Source: Branchiostoma lanceolatum
Taxonomy: Eukaryota; Chordata; Leptocardii; Amphioxiformes; Branchiostomatidae
Length of the DNA: 64,000 bases
NCBI RefSeq assembly: GCF_035083965.1
Contig: NC_089732.1
Location: forward strand, 8,751,883 to 8,815,882
Direction: 5' to 3'
The notes below the pieces were generated by a model. That model made no database searches and had not been told where the DNA came from. It saw only the letters and a program-made list of their open reading frames with translations. Positions 37,828 through 48,914 of this stretch are shown piece by piece (position 1 is the stretch's first letter; each line of letters starts with the position of its first letter). Position numbers and translations under genes: made by a program.

Positions 37828-38110
37828 TGTGCCACTTGTCAGGTTTCCGGACGGAGAAATTATACGTCCTACACCTGGCGAGGACTGACTGGTCTGAACA
37901 CAGCCCCAGACTCAATAGAACCTTTCACATTTACACCAAAAGAGTTTTAGAGTCGAGACAAATTACATTACTTGATACAAAACAAGCTACAAAGCATAAA
38001 TAAGTTGTTTTTCGCTGTTTCTTCAGGTGCAAATTTAATTGTCTATTATCATTTATATCTAAGAATGGGTAGGTTTGAGAAAAACAATTCTTTGAAAGAA
38101 TATGCATATT
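37828..38110 (-). promoter_or_regulatory. Conserved 5' flank of collagen-lectin C
   Basis: The sequence just upstream of the C start codon matches that upstream of D (43450-43735), including 'gtcgagacaaattacattac' and 'gaaagaatatgcatat'. It probably holds the 5' UTR and promoter. No TATA box is assigned, and the similarity may simply reflect recent duplication. Confidence 0.3.
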
Positions 38111-39767
38111 AGTAACTACAGGTAATACGTCTATTGCTAGCAGAATTCAATTTTGTTTCATCAGGGGCGTTTTCGACTCGTTTTCATTGAAATGTGAATA
38201 AAAATGCACGAAAACACAAGTTTCCCTCACCAGATACACTTCAGCTAAACACGACTCCCCTTTCAAACGTCCATCGTCTGCCTTTCACTAGTCGATGGGC
38301 CCATAAAACTTGGCATAATCACTGTGTCAGCCCCGTGCCTCTGGTCCTCCCCCGCTATTGAACCCATACACATGCAAAACTGAACCGAAACACTGAATAA
38401 GTCCCGAAACTGGCCCAAGGTCAGCTAAACATGGAGTGCTCTAAATTAGCCTGCTCTTTGGATAAAGGTCGCTAGAGGCCACTATTGCATGGTGTCTGAT
38501 GGCGTTCAGCACCAAGGACAGGTAGGTAGGTTTGCCTTCATTTCGAAAAAAAGGTGCCAAAGATGGATGTGTATCCCTTAATTTAGATGGTGTACGTTTT
38601 AACACCAAGGACAGATTTGATTTGCTTGCATTTGGATGCTATGGATGCACCTAGAATACACAGTAGCGACCTCTAGTGTTTCAGATGTAATCTACAGTGC
38701 GAACTTCATCGTCAATTACGTTGGTTTCCTGGCCATTCTTCACCGTGATGTGTATATGAAGGCCTCATCTACATGTAAATCTTTTCCTACAGACCGCAAT
38801 GTCAATAGCTAGAGTGTCTCCACGCAAGTATCTAACACTTCTAAAACTGTGATATGTTAAAGTCAGTAGCCAATAAAGCCGAATACGAACTGTTTCATCA
38901 AAACTCTTTATTGATTTTCAAAATACTTCTTCATCGTGTTTTCGGTTACTTCACATTAAACACGGTGCTTGTTTCAGTTTTGTTATCGTGAATAAAAGTC
39001 ATGATCCTCCTCATAGATTGCGGATTGATATAGAGAATCGTTTACATTTCACTTACCAGCTAAGCTTAAGAACTTACTAAAAATAACAAATGATATAAAT
39101 GTGTCTTGATTGCGCAAGATTTCTAGAAGATGTTTTGTGGTATTTTTCTACCGCCTCAACTTTCCACATAAACCTTACTACACTAGGCAGAAAAACTCTT
39201 GTTTTCTGATATCGATTGTCAAATAAATGCCTGATGAACTTGATGAATAGATACTACGTCTACTTACAATCTGACTGTTACAGATATGACAAAGCTCTTC
39301 TATTTCGCCGTTATTAAAAACAATGCCTAATGAATATATGAATCCTCCAATCCTACTTGTAATCATATTCTGACTTTGGACATAGGGTCATCACAACCTT
39401 GTCTATTGAAATTTTATTCTGTCAAAGAATGTAACATGAAACTATCTTCACAGGTGACTGATTCAAAATGTAATAATCCTATATATTTATAGTTACATGT
39501 ACGTATTGAATAACATCCTGATTAACACTGGCATTATTTCATTTCTTCTTTACAGCGGGATAATCTTTACAAACTCAGTCTACATCCACAACACGGCTTG
39601 ATGATTTGGCCCCTCCAATTCCAGTTTTTACATGCCTTTCATCAGCCACGTTTACTACCGACCGCTGTAGAACCATGTTACTATTAAAGAAGTTACCACC
39701 AACAGAATTCAATAGGTGTTTCGCACCAAAGGTAATGATTACTCCATGTGTACTGTCGAATGAATGA

Positions 39768-42700
39768 TCAAGCCGTTTCGCTGCCTGGAGCGACTTGACA
39801 TATGAAGAAGAGGACCGAGCAGCAGTTGGAGGCGTACCACCCATTGTTACGCCTTCCGAAATTCAAGCTCAAATAATCATAATGAACGCAGTTTTTAAAG
39901 TTACCAAATCCCCTATTGGTTGGTCGAGACTCAGCCCATGACTTGTACTCCCCAAGCGGAGAACCATCCACCCACTCGAACTTTCCTTCTTCACGCTGGT
40001 CGTGCAGGCCCAACCAAGCTCCGGAGTTCATCCAAGAGAAATTATCTGGCCTACGATACAAGGAGATAAGGAATTCGTCGATCTCGGCGTCACGGGGCAT
40101 GGCGAGAGTACCACCGTCTGCACGACAAGTCGCGGACGCTCCACCGAAGCTTTTGCTTATTTTGAACAGCTTGTAGCAGATCTCACGGAATTCCGTATAA
40201 CCCGCTGGGCAAGACACTGTGGAGGATGCAAGAGACAATTTGAAAGGAATAGTAGAGATATCATACTCTCCAATCAGAGGATGGGTTCCGGCAGGTTTTT
40301 GACGTGTTTTTAGGCGTTTTTGTCGGGCTTTCTTCTTTGTCATTTTTTTTGTCTAGCCAACCAAAACTCATTTATATGATAAAAATTCAAACAGTAACTT
40401 CAAGTGTTTCATGTGAATAAGTTAATTGCATTTGACTTTTTATTTCGTGATGTATATTTGTGTGCATCAGATTAGACTAATAGGTCTATAAAGACTAGCT
40501 ATAGAGCATAGTGTAAGGTTCGGCCTCTGTTTATAACATAAGTATGCCACTGTAAATACAAAGTACAGGACGGTGAAATCAGAAATTTTACAATCATTAC
40601 ACGAGTCAACTTCTTATTCAGGACAAATCACATCTTGAAATATCTGAACAGAGGGTAACTGGTAACAATACCTCTGTCCGGCGTGCCCCAAATGCCTGTT
40701 GGAGGATGTTCAGGAGGTCCGGCAAGTTTTGGGCAAATTGGCCGTCCTGGTAGCCCAGGTGGTCCCACAGGCCCTGGCAATCCTGAAGACCCAACGGACC
40801 CCTTTTTTCCTGGTGGTCCAGGAGGCCCGAGGCCTCCAGCCTTGCCATCCTGTGCCCTTGGTCCAGCCGGCCCCATTGGCCCTTTTTCTCCAGGGGGGCC
40901 AGGAGGCCCAGGGACTCCAGCCTGGCAATCCTGTCCGATGGGCCTCATTTCTCCAGGAGGGCCCGGAGGACCGGCAGACCCGGCGCCTCCTGGCCAGATG
41001 GGCCCCGTCATGTTGGAAGGATTAAGTCCCTTACCTGGAGAGACAGGTGACACGTGTGTATGAAACTTCATGAAAGATTATAAAAGGCAAGAACTAAAAC
41101 ATGTGAAATCTCAACAAATTTCTGAGCAAAAAAACAGTGACATTTGTACTTATACCTAAGAATGGTATAAACCTAGTGCTATATGATATTATCAGATTAT
41201 CGTACTTACGTTCAAGCTCGGTTACTCGCAGCTCAGTCGTTTGTTCTTCCAGCTTATTCACCTTTTCAGCAAGAGTGATCACCTTAACTGTATCCAGACA
41301 AAAACACACTTGTCATGTTTTGTAATCATCCTTCAGAATTCTGGAGAAATGGCTATGCTCCTGGAAACGGACCACTATATATGCTTCATAACCATTACCT
41401 TCCTTACATTACATCAAGTTATTTCATCAATTTACCTGGCCAATACTGGAATAATCAAGAATCAAACTGTCATACTTTTGATTTTAGATATTACAATTTT
41501 TATCCTGTAAGTCAATGAAAACCATCTAACCTGCAAAGAACGGCAATAGTGCGGCGATGCCTACAATAAACAAAGCGGCGGTGGCTTGCCAGAACTTCTT
41601 GCACAGGCGGATCAATTTGGTATTCTTGTCCATTTCCGTGCCGTAAACATCTGTTTTTATCAAACAAATCTGATTAGTTCTTTTTACACCGTGTAAAGAT
41701 ACATAGTAGTCGTAAATATGTATAGTCCAAAATGCGCATACATTGGATCGGAAAAATAACAAAGGACAAAGCATTCAGTTCAAAACTTTTCAAACAATGA
41801 ACTATTTGTTTGAAACACAAGAATCGCATGCAGTTATTTTTAAATCTGTTGACCGAGCCTTTTTATTACTCAGCATTCAACACCAAATCGTTTAAAAAGA
41901 ATCCAATAATACTTTGCCTCAACGCTATTTCTGCCTCTTGGTACCGGTGATCATCTAGATTACAGTGCACATATGGTCGCTTGTTCCTAGTCCTTAGAAC
42001 ATGTTGATTTGATTATATGGATGACATCCTCTGGGTACCCCAAAACTGATGCTAGCGTGCAATTAAAAAGGTTTGACAAAACTAAACACACAGAGTATAG
42101 TTTACTGAAATATAGGTTCTCCAATTTTGTTCTTTCAAAACCTATTCTTCAACTTTGAAATTGACTTTGGTATTGTATGACATTAGTATTCGTTTTCCGA
42201 TTAAAAAAGATCTTTATAGCATGTATGTTCTAATTTTGTAGCTGCCTTTTACGAGTTACAGTATGGCCGGCTGAAAACGTTTTTGTTTGAAAACGGACGA
42301 AGATTAATGCGCGCGCCAATCCATATAATCAAATTGACATGGCCTGATCAATATTCTAAACAGAGGTTATCTATATGCACTGTGAACTCTATGGCCGGCA
42401 TGTTAGCGTTTAAAAAATCTTTTCGCCAAAGGATCAAAACAACGAACGTAACAAAGGCGGCGTAGTTATATAACTTGTATGAATATAACTTGTTACATAA
42501 CTTGTATGAATAAACAATTTAGCAATTTGTCGACGGGTAAAAAATGAGTCGCGTGATATTTAAAATATTATAAACAGATGGGCGTAAGTAAGTCCTGCTC
42601 CTCTCCTTCATTTGTTCACCTTTTGATTTTAGAAAAAGAGTGGCATAGACGGAAAGCATGGGGGAAATATATCAGTGCACACTGTAGTTGATGTAAGTAA

Positions 42701-43449
42701 ACATGTAATAGTAACAGTACCGATATTTTGTAACCCGGGATGAAGCAATGTCGTACCTGCTCTGGTGACATAGATAGGGTTGGTTATGTTCGCGGCGGCG
42801 TCAGCGATTGACCTCCAATCAGTCTGCTGTGTAGGCGTGGTGTCTGAGGAAAAATGACGAAATGAGCATTAAGCCAAGGGATCTGCAGGATATGCTGTTA
42901 GTAAATAGATTAAACATTCATATCCACAATGTGAACAAAAAGTACAAACTGGTCGGACCAAACTAAGGACCAAACTGAAGACACAGACGCTACAATAAAA
43001 TACTACCTCAGTTATTCTTCATAATATTCAAACTTTGACCGCCAGTTTTTGAACAATTAGTCAAGAACATCCAATAAAACCTTGGTTTTGTGTTGCTTTT
43101 ATTTGTTTTCCACATACATTTCAGATGGGAGAACACTTTACAGCGTGGCCAAACCAATAAATCATCGTCTTCTCTACTACAGAATAAATCAGCGAATACT
43201 CATGGTATTTTTCTACTTGATGAGAACATATTAAGCTTACTGAAAGTGTATATGTGATCCACCTAAATAACCCGTGAATCAAAACATCAAACGTTTTACA
43301 AAACGCCAACGTTAATATTACAACTACCAACTCTTGAATAAAAACAAGGTGCAACTTTCTTGGGAGAGCAGGAATAAAGCACAAATCATGCGAAATCACA
43401 CGTTACCTCCCGTGCTCCCAGTCTGGGACTGCTGCTGCCCCTCCGACAT
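39768..43449 (-). CDS. Type II membrane collagen-like C-type lectin, copy D (6 exons, 379 aa)
   Basis: Exons 43449-43407, 42843-42757, 41650-41531, 41287-41210, 41034-40672 and 40216-39768 sum to 1,140 nt in frame, with the same phases as copy C. The start is [14 protein letters not shown]. The TM exon is nearly identical ([20 protein letters not shown]). The collagen exon is 219 nt shorter than C's, and Gly is replaced at RPI, CQA and AQD, so the triple helix is short and interrupted. The CTLD keeps [14 protein letters not shown] and [11 protein letters not shown], then diverges: RPTN, and [10 protein letters not shown] where C has WRD before its cysteine. The WND-type calcium site is lost and there is an extra Cys. 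C and D probably differ in ligand, or D is relaxing. The gene appears intact. Confidence 0.92.
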
Positions 43450-44514
43450 GGTGCCAATTTTCAGTTTTCCAGACAGAAAAATTACACGTCCTACACCTGG
43501 CGAGGTCTGGCTGGTCTAAGAACTGGCTGGTCCGAGAACAGTTTCAGACTCAATACAACCTTTCACAATTTCATCAAAGGAGTTTTAGAGTCGAGACAAA
43601 TTACATTACTTGATACAAAACAAATTTCAAAGCTTATTTTCGCTGTTTCTTCAGGTGCAAATTAAATGTTTTATCATCATTTACATCTATATATGGGTAT
43701 GTTTGAGAAAAACAATTCTTAGAAAGAATATGCATATACTTCTATTATTAGGAGAATTCTACTTCGTTTCGGGGAAGTTTCTATGCATTATGGTTAACAG
43801 CCCAGACGTCACCTGCACCTAAATCGTCACATGGATAGTCATCAGTGATGTTACTTAAAACTAAACTAAAAACCCACGGGCCACGTACGCCTGCGCCTAC
43901 AACCGTCTAGATACATCTACATCCACCCACATGTGCCTAGATACGTCTACATTGGCAAAAATTCACCCATATACGCCTAGATACGTCTACATACACCTGC
44001 ATACACATAGATACGCATACATACGTCGCCATCAGATGTACGAAATTTGTAATGAAAACCTAAGCTATAAGCTACAATCCGTCAATTTCGTTTGATGACT
44101 ACTGTCTATGATGAAAGTAAACTAAAAATTTTAAAACATGCACTTTATGGTAGATTTTATTGACAACAGACTTAAAAGGATCGCCAATCCTATTCTCATC
44201 ACGGATATTTTAACGAATATCGCCCTTTTGGATGTGTAATATACAAGTGATAATGGTCTAACGATATAATGCAATCATTGTTTTCTCGACGTCTTGTCGC
44301 TTCCCTGATCTAAGGCTGTCTGACGGCTATGCGACTCAAAGTCTGAAATGAAGAACACAAACAATATTTAGCTCGGAAAGGTGACCAACGGTTCTAAACG
44401 ACATTCAGTGATAACAAACGAAATGATTTTTTGTCTGTCCATCTTAGACAAAATAATGATCTGATAATGTTATTCAGCGTCACAGTCGACTTTGATCGTC
44501 TTCTGGCATAAGTT

Positions 44515-44755
44515 TTGAACAAATCCATCATCGTCATAGTCATCATCTTAATCATCATCACCTTCATCGTCATTGTCGTCATCATCATTATCATCATCAT
44601 TATCATTATCATCGTCATCTTCACCACCAGCACTTTCGTCATCATAATCATAAATAATCATCATTGTCATTATCATCATCATCATCATAATTGTTGCTAT
44701 TATCATTGATACTACTGTAAGTATTAAGGTTGTTATCATCGTCATTTTGTTGTAA
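44515..44755. repeat. TCA-type microsatellite downstream of receptor E
   Basis: Imperfect (TCA/TCG)n just after the E stop. The F copy at 48605-48790 is its duplicate. Frames within it are low-complexity artefacts. Confidence 0.9.
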
Positions 44756-44761
44756 TCGTCA

Positions 44762-47266
44762 TCATTGGAAAATTGTTGTTTTGAATGGAATGTTGCAAAA
44801 TTCGTCATACTTTACATCCAGCTCCACGTCCTGATAAGAAGCTTCGAGCTGGGCTGGGTTGACGTAGTGACTTCCATTATCATCCGTGTCTGACCTGAAG
44901 AGACGATACACATAATTCATCTTAGACTGTAAACTTTACGATAAAGAACGAAATGTACTTTTAAAGGTATCAATGAAAAAATCCCATACTTCGAATATTT
45001 AAACGCAACGGATAAATTTATCTTTTTGTTGCGTCTAGACAACCTTTTTATATGAAACATGATCTGTTCATACATGCGAGAAGTTGACTCTATTGGATTA
45101 GCTTAGTTTATTACTCTATCTTGTCTACTATGTATGTTTAAGCTATGCATGTATTGCATGTATTTCACTGTATATGTCACATACATATTAGTTTGGTTAC
45201 ATGTTAGACGACAAGTACCTAGCCCCTCGGGGCACGAATGTACAATAAATTAAAGGTCTTTCATTCATTATTATGTGGTCTTCTGAGACAAGTGCACGTT
45301 ATGATATTTTGCACGATGATTCGGAAAGACAGCAGGCCTAGGATTAGAAAACATAGTACTTGGTAGATACTGACTGAGATATGCTCACCTGTCGTATATT
45401 GGATTGTTTACGGCATGACCGAATCCTCTGTGAAAGCAAGATTGACATATGTCAAATACAGTGAACAAACGTTAAACTCACAGGAAAGGGCATACAGATA
45501 AATCTACATAGATAACCGTTACAAAGACATCTGATTGGTTACCCGTATATAATCTATGGCCAATCAAAGGCAAAGACAGGAAAGATAGGCAAGATAGTCC
45601 ATGATTTATGAATATAGGCTTGCGTTTGTCCTACAAATAAAGCCCCCCTTTCACTGGACCCGCGGCACGCTGCGGCCGACCGAATTGACAAAAAACTCAA
45701 CGAATTTCATCGATTAAAACGAATCTATTCAAGCTTTGCGTGTTTCGTTGTATTTTTGGTCATACATTTAAGTTTTGAATGATATTCCCATTATAAAGTC
45801 AAGGGTAACACAAATCCAGTTCAAAACGCAGCGACGCCGCCAGCGTGCCGCGGGTCCAGTGAGGGGGGGGGGCTTAACAAACCTGTACGCGTATGATCTG
45901 CTGCGTCTTTGTCCCCGACAAAAGCATACGGCAGCGACCATTCCGACGAAGAGCAGTCCGGCCACAGCGCCCCCTATCGCTGCATACATGAGGATCTGGC
46001 CTTCTGTCAGTCCACCACCGTTGCCACGGAGTTCCTCGTTACTTCCCGGTTTTCCCACCGTCATCGGTTCTATGATGTCATGAAGTTTCGTCGATTTTGT
46101 GACTTGTCTCGTAATCTCAGTAACCGAGTCAACAGTAGCGATGAAGGCAGTAGACCTATGTCCAGTTTCAAACCTGTCTGTCGGCGTTTCAGTTGTTGTT
46201 GCAGCGCCGATAGGTGAGGTAGCAAAACTTGTCCAAGATGGCGACGATGTCATTTCGTCTGTGGTGCTATTAGGACTAGGAGATGTACTGTTCGAGGTAG
46301 TGGTTGGTAGAACAGCAGTGGTGACGTGTGGCTTACCTATAATCGTAAATATCGCCCGGAATCCCTGTCCATTCACTGTAAAACGACTTCCAGTAAAAAC
46401 CACGAACATGGCGTTTCCTGAAGAGGACGTCGTTGCAGGTGGCATGGTGTTCTCACAGTACGTACCAAGCAGAGGTGATGATGTAGTAGGGCCGTCGTAC
46501 ACTTCTACTTTGGTGAACCCACATGCAGCTGACCCAAACACAGTCTCATGCGGCAGGCCAAAGTCTGGAAATTTCAACTCTATTGTTCCACTTGTGACCT
46601 GAATGAGCCATTTGCATCGAGCATTGGCGGGGTATTTACCGTCAGGGAAGTTTGGTGTGGTGAACTCTTGAGGACCTTTTGCCGTCAGTGTCAGGGGTGA
46701 CCCACCGCCACATTGAGCTGGGGAACGTTAGAACAGATATCTAAACCTGTTTATTATACATGCGTCAGGATATGATACCAAGCAATCTTGACACAAATAA
46801 CAACTTACGGTACTTGTCAATGCAATGTTTTTTTGTGGTAAATACATGCGTGTAAAGGTATATAGTACGTAACGTTAGTCCTATTGCTTTTTTTAACCGT
46901 GGGGGCAGTGGGTTTCTAATCCACTATGGATACGGTATTGGAAGGCGGAGCTAATCCCTCTCCTTCAACCGCCTTTTACCTCCCCATCCGAAGACAGGTA
47001 CCCATTTTACACCTGGGCGGAGTGAGGAAAGCAGTGCCTTTTGCAAGACATCGTCTAGCCTAGAATCGAACCCGTTACTTCCCTCTGTCTCGTGTCTGGT
47101 GGCCTAGCGCGGTCATTCGACGTCACGATCTCATAGACTTTAAGCTTATAAAACTAACAAATGTAAGGTACTGACTGTAGGACATATAATGCAACCCACC
47201 TGATGTTATTTGGATGACGCAACAGACCACGCACAGCAAACATAACGTCATCCCGTTTCTCCACAT
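44762..47266 (-). CDS. CUB-domain receptor with mucin-like stalk, copy E (4 exons, 357 aa)
   Basis: Exons 47266-47200, 46717-45883, 45427-45389 and 44894-44762 sum to 1,074 nt. A signal peptide (MWRNGMTLCLLCVVCCVIQI) leads into a CUB domain (about 23-148: FTTPNFPDGKYPANARCKW, VEVYDGPTTSSPLLGTYC, GQGFRAIFTIIG). A Ser/Thr-rich stalk of about 110 aa and a TM (about 263-288) follow, then a short tail with GFGHAVNNPIYDR (an NPxY motif). CUB, stalk and TM are one exon here but two in copy F, so an intron plus most of the mucin region is missing. The C-terminus reads through F's stop position for about 15 more residues, and a tail segment containing YQSL is missing. An inverted-repeat element sits right after the TM-exon donor. 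Confidence 0.88.
45150..45275. mobile_element. Possible retroposon 3' tail
   Basis: CCCCTCGGGGCACGAATG followed by an ACAATAAATTAAAG stretch and CATT repeats looks like a non-LTR retroposon tail. Family not assigned. Confidence 0.25.
45642..45873. mobile_element. MITE next to the TM-exon donor of receptor E
   Basis: Left end GCCCCCCTTTCACTGGACCC and CGCGGCACGCTG; the right end CAGCGTGCCGCGGGTCCAGTG plus a G run is the inverse. It starts about 8 nt into the intron after the TM exon. Absent at that site in F. Confidence 0.8.
46890..47110 (-). mobile_element. tRNA-derived SINE-like element in intron 1 of receptor E
   Basis: The minus strand has a GGGTTCGATTCT B box and then TTGCAAAAGGCACTGCTTTC and CAGGTGTAAAATGGGTACC, related to the element at 8490-8645. 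Confidence 0.6.
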
Positions 47267-47329
47267 GATGTTTAAAAAAAGGTTTTCCACACTGAGTGTA
47301 CTAATGAAGTCTACGACTAGAGTACACAC

Positions 47330-47540
47330 CCTTATGTAACGAGTGATACAGACCCTGGCTAACTCTGATTGACAAACAAGTTACTTTATTCTGAACGTTG
47401 ACCTAGAAAATCAGATAAAAGTGCCAAGGTACATGGCCTCACATACCCGGACAAGCGCACTCGCGCTGACTCTGGTATTTGTAAACCACTTCATGAATAG
47501 TCAGACGTTAAACATAGGTTGGGGACACTCCTAGTCCAGG
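47330..47540 (-). promoter_or_regulatory. Conserved upstream region of CUB receptor E
   Basis: Upstream of the signal exon, this stretch matches 52090-52290 upstream of F: 'acaagttact', 'ttctgaacgttgacc', 'ggtacatggcctcac' and 'aaaccacttcatgaat'. Each has an AGATAA GATA-type site (47413-47418 and 52184-52189). It probably includes the promoter. Confidence 0.35.
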
Positions 47541-48604
47541 GGGCGAATTGTCAAGAATTACCATAGAGTTTATCTCTAGTATAGTAGAAACCGCTTTTTT
47601 TGCAAAGCCTACTACCCAGCGGAATCTTTCCGATTATCCGGCTTTGCCGATTACGAGGTGTAGCTCAAACCAAGGCCCAAACTGACCTGAGTGAAACTAC
47701 GGGGGTGGGGTCGTGAACTAACAGGACGTCATACGGCACAAAGAATGCAAATGTATGTATATGTACACATAGTTTTTTTAAAGAAATTTTGTCGCAAAAG
47801 GACAAGGCTGTCTACAAATAAGAAAGGAGCAGAAGAAGTCTTGGCGTTTATTTTCACGCACTGCGAACGACTGCGTACAATCAATCAAACTCTACTGAAC
47901 TTTACGCCTACAAACGTCTAGATCCATCTACATCCGCCTACATAGGCCAGCATACGCACATCTAGAACCGTATATCTACGCCTATATACGCATATACATG
48001 TATACGTCTACATCCGCCTACATAGGCCAACATACGCACATCTAGAACCGTATAACTACGCCTACATACGCATAATTACGTCTACATCCGCCTACATATA
48101 AGGCCATATACGCCTAGATACGTCTAGATCGGCAAACATACGCCTATACACTGTACGCATAGATACGTCTACATACACTTGCATGCACATAGATACGCAT
48201 ATACGCATACGTCGCCATTAGATGTGCGAAAGATTTGTAATGAAAACCTTTGCTGCAATCTGTCAATTTCGTTTGATGACTACTGTCTATGATGAACGTA
48301 GATACCTTTTAAAAGAACTACAAAAGCTCGTGTACATTATAGGTACATGTACATTATAGGTATATCTTATTGACAACAGACTTAAAAAGGATCGCAATCC
48401 TATTGTCATCACCTTGGACGAGTATCGCCCTTTTGGATATGTTATGTACAGGTGCATATTGATCTAACGATATACTGCAATCATTGTTTTCTTGACGTCT
48501 TGTCGCTTCCCTGATCTAAGGCTGTTTGACGGCTGTCGGACTCAAAGTCTGAAATTCAGAACGACACAGAATCTTTAACTCGGAAAGGCGAGCCAATGTT
48601 ATAA

Positions 48605-48790
48605 CATTCATCATCATCGTCATCATCATCATTTTCGTCATCGTAATCATCTTCATCCTGGTCATCACCACCATCATTTTCGTCTCCATGATCATGATAA
48701 ACCATCTCATCATCATCATCGTCGTCGTCGTCATTATCATCATCATCACCGCCATAATAATAATCATCATCATCATTTATGCTATCATCT
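48605..48790. repeat. TCA-type microsatellite downstream of receptor F
   Basis: Counterpart of 44515-44755. Confidence 0.9.
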
Positions 48791-48914
48791 TTGAAACCAC
48801 TGTCAGTATCAAGGATGCAATCATCGTCATTTTGCAAAAATCATCATACCTTATTGATAAATCACATCTGACCAAACTATGGTTTCAGATGGAATATAAG
48901 AAAAAAAATTCATC

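Larger units (their letters stand above)
31620..43735 (-). repeat. Tandem segmental duplication carrying collagen-lectins C and D
   Basis: Two blocks of roughly 6 kb (about 31620-38110 and 38240-43735) match in exons, introns and flanks. Examples are the 'ggcgttcagcaccaagg' segment (31920 and 38502), the region after the stop, and the 5' flank (37954 and 43586). Copy C contains an extra insertion of about 1.2 kb (35035-36215) in the intron between its TM and coiled-coil exons, absent from D. Confidence 0.85.

Noticed and set aside
44515-48837. Asp-, Met- or Ile-rich ORFs
   Set aside because: They are translations of the TCA/TCG microsatellites downstream of receptors E and F.
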